Source of the DNA: Candidatus Adlerbacteria bacterium
GTDB taxonomy: Bacteria > Patescibacteriota > Minisyncoccia > Phycocordibacterales > SBAW01
Length of the DNA stretch: 9,743 nt
Assembly: GCA_903824155.1 (NCBI GenBank)
Contig: CAIJVL010000053.1
Location: forward strand, 1-9,743
Reading direction: 5' to 3'
Part shown: positions 5,802-9,743 of the stretch, in pieces
Numbering within the stretch: position 1 is the first letter of the stretch
Layout: every line of letters starts with the position of its first letter
Translations under genes and position numbers: made by a program
Notes under the pieces: model-generated
The model's database searches: none
What the model saw: only the letters and a program-made list of their open reading frames with translations
What the model was told of the DNA's origin: nothing

Positions 5802-6620
5802 AAATTCTTTAGACAGCGTAAAAAGATTTTTAAAGATCATCGCAACCGCTATCGGGCCTATGCCGCCTGGCACTGGGGTAAATACAGATGCTACTTCGGC
5901 ACATTTGGGGTCAGCATCGCCAGCTAACCTACCCGAGGCTTCGCTGGTACCGGCGTCTATCAACACAACGCCCTCTTTTAACATTTCGGGCTTAACAAAG
6001 CCGGGGTCGCCGGCGCCCAGCACCACAATGTCAGCCTCTTTGAGGTCTACAAGTGACCCTTCGTTGCGGGTGATTATTGAAACGTCCGCGCCGAGCTCGC
6101 GTAAAAGGTCGGCAACCGGCGCACCTACCAGCTTGCCGGCACCGACGACAATCGCGCGCTTTCCTGCAGCAGCAACGTCTGTGCGTACCAATATTTCTGA
6201 AACGGCTTCGGCGACCGGTGCGCGTAGCAAGGACCGTCCTCCATATTTTTTCGAGGACGGTCCTTGATATTGATCGGTGATTGCATCAACATCCAGCTCG
6301 GGCGGGAGCGCATCTAAAATTTGGCCCAAATCTATCTGTGGCGGCAATGGCATCTGTACGATGACGCCCGCGCAGGTTTTAGAAAGTCGCTCAAGCGCAC
6401 GCAGTGCAAACTCGGTGGTTGAATCATTGGAGAGAAGCTCGCGCACCACAACCACCTGCAGCTTGTCGGCTACACGTTCTTTAATTTTTACAAAAGAAGC
6501 AGAGGCGGCATCCTCCTCGCCCATCAAAACGCCAAGGCAGAGCTTGGGCGGAAATTCTTTGCGATGCTCGACCAGCTGAGCGACTATCTCCTCAGCTATT
6601 TTTTTGCCATCTACGATCAT
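5790..6620 (-). CDS. folD: Bifunctional methylenetetrahydrofolate dehydrogenase/cyclohydrolase FolD
   Basis: 276 aa, near the family's usual length. FolD interconverts 5,10-methylene-, methenyl- and 10-formyl-tetrahydrofolate with NADP in the cytoplasm, feeding purine and formyl-Met synthesis. Visible sites: SFVKIK (42-47) with the catalytic Lys47 but Phe43 where the family has Tyr; VQMPLP (88-93, Gln89); DVD (110-112); the Rossmann turn GAGKLVGAP (160-168); Arg185 where E. coli has an NADP-binding Arg; GDAD (234-237); and TPVPGGIGP (248-256). The PCTP motif is reduced to RAP (133-135). The protein is divergent but keeps the core catalytic Lys, Gln and Asp. No SD is present; an extended -10 stands 6 nt upstream. 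A 14-bp perfect inverted repeat lies inside the gene (6228-6266). Confidence 0.93.
   Translation of the reverse strand: MIVDGKKIAEEIVAQLVEHRKEFPPKLCLGVLMGEEDAASASFVKIKERVADKLQVVVVRELLSNDSTTEFALRALERLSKTCAGVIVQMPLPPQIDLGQILDALPPELDVDAITDQYQGPSSKKYGGRSLLRAPVAEAVSEILVRTDVAAAGKRAIVVGAGKLVGAPVADLLRELGADVSIITRNEGSLVDLKEADIVVLGAGDPGFVKPEMLKEGVVLIDAGTSEASGRLAGDADPKCAEVASVFTPVPGGIGPIAVAMIFKNLFTLSKEFAKK
6228..6266. repeat. 14-bp perfect inverted repeat inside folD
   Basis: CAAGGACCGTCCTC (6228-6241) is the exact reverse complement of 6253-6266, with an 11-nt AT-rich loop. It encodes folD residues 119-131 in the loop between the DVD motif and the RAP segment. The protein is only about one residue longer than E. 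coli FolD here, so it is not an obvious insertion. Confidence 0.85.
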
Positions 6621-6626
6621 TGAAAC

Positions 6627-6635
6627 ATCTTAACA
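6627..6635 (-). promoter_or_regulatory. Extended -10 promoter for folD (leaderless)
   Basis: The minus strand reads TGT-TAAGAT (6635-6627), ending 6 nt before the folD ATG at 6620. No SD is present. The -35 region is taken up by the T-rich tail of the upstream terminator and has no good match. Confidence 0.5.
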
Positions 6636-6640
6636 CAATG

Positions 6641-6678
6641 GAAAAAGGAAAAGCGCCCCTGGTTTTACCCCGGGGCGC
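6641..6678 (-). terminator. Intrinsic terminator of the epimerase gene
   Basis: A 7-bp GC stem (6653-6659 with 6672-6678) is followed on the minus strand by TTTTCCTTTTT. It starts 8 nt after the epimerase stop (6686) and separates that gene from folD. Confidence 0.85.
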
Positions 6679-6685
6679 GTTGTTG

Positions 6686-7600
6686 TCAGTCACTGTTGAG
6701 CGACTTCAGCTCTTCAATACCCTCTTCGAAAGATATCTGCGGCTCCCAGTTAAGGAGACGCTTAGCCTTCCGTATATCAGCAAGCGTGTCGTGCGGCTCG
6801 AGGCGCGACTCGATGTAGACGGTCTTGCCACCGATAAGGTCAGCAACGGTGTTGACCGAGATCTGCCGGCCACCGCCGATATTGATAGCCTCGCCCATCC
6901 CGACTTCGGGACTTTCTGCAGCCAAAAGGATGGCCCGCACGACATCACGCACATGCGTAAAGTCGCGCGTTTGCTCGCCGTCGCCCGTAATGGTCATCTT
7001 CTCTCCATTGCGCTTTTGCTCAAGGAACTTGGCCACCACCAGTGCATACGCACCGTTGGGGTCGGCCCCAGGACCATAGACGTTAAAGAAGCGAAGACAC
7101 ACCGTTTCAACGTTGAATAATACTGCGTAATCACGACAGTATTCCTCGCCTTGCACTTTATGCCGGGCATACGGACTCATCGGCTCGGTGGGCATATCCT
7201 CGTGCAGCGGCAACTGGTCAGAGTCGCCATATACAGAGGATGAGCTTGCAAAGACGACGCGTTTAACGCCAGCCTTGCGGGCCGCATTAAGTACGGCAAC
7301 CGTGCCAAGCACATTGACGCGAGCGGTGCCGACCGGATCTTCGATCGACGCCTGCACTCGCGGCAAAGCTGCCAAGTGGACGACGTAGTCGGCGCCTGCA
7401 AAATCATCCAAGAGCAAATGCTCATTTTCAGGATCTGCAATGTCGTAAGCGCTCATCTCGACTCCCGTGACAACGCGGCCGTCAAACCTGCCGCCTGCCA
7501 AGTTGTCGATGACAATCACTTTGTCGCCGCGCTCATGGAGCGCTTTGACCAGATGGTGGCCGATAAAACCGGCACCGCCGGTAACCACTACTTTGCTCAT
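6686..7600 (-). CDS. NAD-dependent sugar-nucleotide epimerase (GalE-like)
   Basis: 304 aa, an extended short-chain dehydrogenase. The N-terminal Rossmann fold has TGGAGFIG (7-14) and Asp32 at the end of strand 2, which favours NAD. The catalytic triad is visible as Ser120-122, Tyr144 and Lys148 (YARHK). LPRVQASIEDP (79-89), FFNVYGPG (171-178) and GDGEQTRDFTHVRDV (206-220) are typical of UDP-glucose/UDP-GlcNAc 4-epimerases and related dehydratases. It should convert a nucleotide sugar used for surface polysaccharide; the exact sugar is not determinable. An SD (AAAGGA) lies about 8 nt before the ATG. It follows the sugar-1-phosphate transferase gene on the same strand with its own promoter. Confidence 0.92.
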   Translation of the reverse strand: MSKVVVTGGAGFIGHHLVKALHERGDKVIVIDNLAGGRFDGRVVTGVEMSAYDIADPENEHLLLDDFAGADYVVHLAALPRVQASIEDPVGTARVNVLGTVAVLNAARKAGVKRVVFASSSSVYGDSDQLPLHEDMPTEPMSPYARHKVQGEEYCRDYAVLFNVETVCLRFFNVYGPGADPNGAYALVVAKFLEQKRNGEKMTITGDGEQTRDFTHVRDVVRAILLAAESPEVGMGEAINIGGGRQISVNTVADLIGGKTVYIESRLEPHDTLADIRKAKRLLNWEPQISFEEGIEELKSLNSD

Positions 7601-7634
7601 GGGTATATCCTTTTGTTAGGTTCAGCTGATAAGT

Positions 7635-7662
7635 AAAATACCACAAACTTACCAAAAAGCAA
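7635..7662 (-). promoter_or_regulatory. Promoter of the epimerase gene
   Basis: On the minus strand TTGCTT (7657-7662) and TATTTT (7635-7640) are 16 bp apart, with TGG directly before the -10. The start would be near 7628, leaving a leader of about 28 nt that contains the SD, unlike the SD-less genes in this window. Confidence 0.5.
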
Positions 7663-7687
7663 TAGACCCCTTCTTGCTTGTATATTG

Positions 7688-7719
7688 GTTTAATTTGATG
7701 CAACTACATCAAATTAAAC
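7688..7719. repeat. 13-bp perfect AT-rich inverted repeat
   Basis: GTTTAATTTGATG (7688-7700) and its exact reverse complement (7707-7719) flank a 6-nt loop. The stop codon of the sugar transferase (7714-7716) lies inside one arm. No T-tract follows on the minus strand, so it is not a standard terminator. It may protect the 3' end of that mRNA or be a protein-binding site upstream of the epimerase promoter. Confidence 0.8.
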
Positions 7720-9060
7720 ACCGCTGCGAGTTAATAGTTTCTTTATAGTTTTTAAAATAACGACCGCGTCGAGCGTAAGCGAGCGATGCTTGATGTAGTA
7801 CAAATCGTAAGAAAGTTTGTTGCGCGTTTCTTCAACCCCGAGGCCGTGATGTGCATGCTGCCCATAGAGCTGCGCCCAGCCAGAGAGTCCCGGCTTGATA
7901 AGATGGCGCACGCCATAAAAAGGTATTTCCTGTTCATACTGCGCGACCAAAGGCGGCGTCTCCGGCCGCGGACCAATCAGCGACAGGTCGCCTTTGATAA
8001 CGCTCCAAAGCTGCGGTATTTCATCGAGCCTTGTGATGCGCAAAAATTTGCCCACGCGGGTAACATGCAGTTTGGAAACTCCGTCTTGACCATAGACACC
8101 AAGATCATTGCCCGACATGCTTCTAAACTTATACAGGTTAAAAACCTGATCCCCCTCGCCTATGCGCGGCAAAGAAATAAGTACGTCGCCGCCATCTTCA
8201 AGTTTTATTGCCAGCGCGATAAATGGATACGCAACGAGTGAAATAATAGCCGCTGGGATTGAGACGACAATATCCATTGCCCGTTTGAAAGTGTCGTATA
8301 GCGTATGCGAGTAGCGCGAGACGTTGCGCGCAAGCCACTCTTGGTCGATGACCGAAAGCGGCACCCTGCCAAAAACCTCCTCGTACAGGCTAAGGGCGTC
8401 AAAGAAACGTATACCCTGCGAGAGATAGTTGTATAGGTTGGGAAAGGCGGTCAGTACCCGATGGTCGGTAAAGTCGGCAATAATAAAACGCGGCCGGTAC
8501 TCTACTACCGCGTGCCGTATGTCTGTTTGCAAAGTCGCAGAGTGGGGATCTAAAACGTTAGCAATACTGGTAGGCGCGTGGCGCGCAGCACGCAGCGCTT
8601 CGACCAACTCGCTCACTTCTGGTCCGCCGCCCACGACCAGCGCCTGCTCTTTGCGCCTAAAGCCGATTTGCGGAAAGAGGGCAACGCGCCACAACAACAC
8701 AAGTACGAACGATACGATAAGGTAAATCACCAAAAGCGTTTTGGGTGCAATACCAAAGATCGGTATGAACGAAAAGAAGAGAGCGGCAATAACGACATTG
8801 GCGAGCTGCGCCATCAAAAGCGTTACCGATATGGCGCGGCGCTCGAGTATGATAGAACGGCTCTCGTACAGGCCCGCGATAAAAAATACGCCGAGCCACA
8901 CGATAAAGAGAAGCGAGAATGGCAGGAGGTGCGCCAAAAAAAGCTGTCCGCTTGGAACCTCAAAAGTGCGCAAATAAAGCGACAGCCAGAGCGAAAAGGT
9001 AAAAAACAGGAGATCCCCCACAAATAGGCCTAGCGTCCGGGGGCGGAGTGCAGGTGTCAT
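7714..9060 (-). CDS. Polyprenyl-phosphate sugar-1-phosphate transferase (WbaP/EpsE type)
   Basis: About 448 aa. Numbering from the chosen ATG, the N-terminal part has four to five membrane helices (about 8-32, 40-65, 78-105, 107-130), then a soluble nucleotide-binding-like domain (about 140-240, with VVGGGP at 142-147), then a bacterial sugar transferase domain. The last holds KRAMDI (259-264), YKFRSM (310-315), TRLDEIPQLW (343-352, with the Asp-Glu pair), SLIGPRPE (360-367) and PGLSGWAQ (390-397). This family moves a sugar-1-phosphate from a nucleotide sugar to undecaprenyl phosphate at the inner membrane face, the first step of polysaccharide assembly. ATGs at 9069 and 9060 and a TTG at 9075 are in frame; none has an SD. 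I chose 9060 as it leaves room for a -10 box. Confidence 0.93.
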   Translation of the reverse strand: MTPALRPRTLGLFVGDLLFFTFSLWLSLYLRTFEVPSGQLFLAHLLPFSLLFIVWLGVFFIAGLYESRSIILERRAISVTLLMAQLANVVIAALFFSFIPIFGIAPKTLLVIYLIVSFVLVLLWRVALFPQIGFRRKEQALVVGGGPEVSELVEALRAARHAPTSIANVLDPHSATLQTDIRHAVVEYRPRFIIADFTDHRVLTAFPNLYNYLSQGIRFFDALSLYEEVFGRVPLSVIDQEWLARNVSRYSHTLYDTFKRAMDIVVSIPAAIISLVAYPFIALAIKLEDGGDVLISLPRIGEGDQVFNLYKFRSMSGNDLGVYGQDGVSKLHVTRVGKFLRITRLDEIPQLWSVIKGDLSLIGPRPETPPLVAQYEQEIPFYGVRHLIKPGLSGWAQLYGQHAHHGLGVEETRNKLSYDLYYIKHRSLTLDAVVILKTIKKLLTRSGV

Positions 9061-9085
9061 ATAATACATATACAATACAACACAA
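9060..9085. promoter_or_regulatory. Compact divergent start region
   Basis: The two divergent genes start only 24 bp apart (ATG at 9060 on the minus strand, 9085 on the plus strand). On the + strand TATAAT (9060-9065) and TACAAT (9071-9076) are -10 candidates. On the minus strand TATTGT (9077-9072) and TATATG (9072-9067) are. Neither gene has an SD, so leaders must be absent or a few nt long. Which -10 is used is not decidable from sequence. Confidence 0.45.
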
Positions 9086-9743
9086 TGGCTAAAAAGAAAG
9101 TTCTACTGGTAATTACGAAGTCCAACTGGGGCGGCGCGCAGCATTATGTTTTTGACTTGGCCACTCACCTTCCTAAAGAAGAGTTTGAGGTAGCGGTAGC
9201 ACTTGGGGGCACTGGCGAGAGTGGCGCACAAACGGGTTTGCTTGCGGCAAAATTAAAAGAGGCCGGTGTGCGCACGATCTTTATTAAGTCGTTTATGCGC
9301 GACATCTCGTTACTCCAAGAGTGGCGCGCATTCGCAGAGTTGCGGCACATTTTTAAAGCAGAGCGGCCAGACGTCGTGCATCTTAACTCATCGAAGGCCG
9401 GCGGGACGGGGGCTCTTGCCGCGCGCCTGAGTGGCGTTAAGATGATCATCTTTACCGCGCACGGCTGGCCGTTTTTGGAGAAAAGGAACTTTATCGCTCG
9501 CGCAATTATTTACTTTCTTTCATGGATCACTGCCCTTTTAAGCACCAAAGTCATTGTCGTATCCAACTACGACTTAGCTACTGCTAAACGCATGCCATTC
9601 GTTTCTCGCAAAGTGGTACGTATTTATAATGGAGTTGAGCAAGTGCCGCTTGGCGATGGGGGCCAAATCCGAAAAGTATTTCCGCCCAATATAAAAATCA
9701 CCGGCACTGTCGGGGAACTCACCCGAAACAAAAACCAGATTGC
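9085..9743 (+). CDS. Glycosyltransferase, GT4-type, N-terminal part (cut by window end)
   Basis: An open frame from ATG 9085 runs off the window (219 full codons). The N-terminal domain begins with a Rossmann strand KKVLLVITKSNWGGAQHYV (4-22), containing the GGAQ motif of GT4 enzymes. PDVVHLNSSKAGG (95-107), FTAHGWPF (123-130), KVIVVSN (155-161) and IYNGVE (180-185) are also typical; the frame stops at the start of the donor-binding domain (TGTVGELTRNKNQ, 206-218). The family transfers a sugar from a nucleotide sugar to a growing glycan in the cytoplasm. It lies head to head with the priming sugar transferase, which suggests they act in one polysaccharide pathway. There is no SD. Confidence 0.92.
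   Translation, partial: MAKKKVLLVITKSNWGGAQHYVFDLATHLPKEEFEVAVALGGTGESGAQTGLLAAKLKEAGVRTIFIKSFMRDISLLQEWRAFAELRHIFKAERPDVVHLNSSKAGGTGALAARLSGVKMIIFTAHGWPFLEKRNFIARAIIYFLSWITALLSTKVIVVSNYDLATAKRMPFVSRKVVRIYNGVEQVPLGDGGQIRKVFPPNIKITGTVGELTRNKNQI

Noticed and set aside
6130..6150. Loss of NADP-specific binding in FolD because the GRS turn is GAG
   Set aside because: As I recall, E. coli FolD has GAS at this place and still uses NADP, and an Arg (185) aligns with the E. coli NADP-binding Arg, so no change of cofactor can be claimed.

Overview
The window looks like a piece of a Patescibacteria (CPR) genome, most likely Parcubacteria/Paceibacteria. This rests on the style of the 16S 5' sequence, its shortened 5' domain (477 nt reaching E. 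coli position ~531), compact genes, a short SecD, and many genes lacking Shine-Dalgarno (SD) sites. The lineage is my inference; no alignment was run.

Layout from left to right. Positions 1-477 hold the 5' end of a 16S rRNA gene on the minus strand. Its leader and promoter lie in 478-828: a consensus-like promoter, a boxA antitermination element and a row of RNA hairpins. A terminator-like hairpin (885-920) and a GC-rich gene-free stretch (921-1106) follow. Next, on the minus strand, come a P-loop nucleotide-kinase-like gene and a cupin sugar-isomerase-like gene. A small + strand gene (2407-2619) sits behind a leader that looks like a translation-coupled transcription attenuator. Then come secD-secF plus a small membrane protein gene on the minus strand. 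A second small + strand membrane protein gene (5436-5741) is divergent from secD. A divergent folD follows. The right end is a cell-surface polysaccharide cluster: an NAD-dependent sugar epimerase, a polyprenyl-phosphate sugar-1-phosphate transferase and, divergently, a GT4-type glycosyltransferase cut by the window end.

How the genes work together: secD and secF encode the proton-driven accessory complex of Sec translocation. The epimerase, the priming sugar transferase and the glycosyltransferase fit one pathway that makes a nucleotide sugar, loads the first sugar on the lipid carrier and extends it. FolD and the kinase are housekeeping-type genes.

Three signals stand out. (1) At 2203-2363 there is a promoter, an 18-codon ORF with the aromatic run Y-F-Y-A-F-F, an intrinsic terminator, and a competing pairing that starts just before the ORF stop codon: the geometry of a ribosome-mediated attenuator in front of an unknown 70-aa protein. 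(2) Four genes without SD sites (kinase, orf at 2698, secD, folD) each carry an extended -10 box (TGn plus hexamer) exactly 6-7 nt before the ATG, which predicts leaderless mRNAs; genes with SD sites have longer leaders. (3) The 530-loop pseudoknot of the 16S rRNA has both strands changed in a compensatory way.
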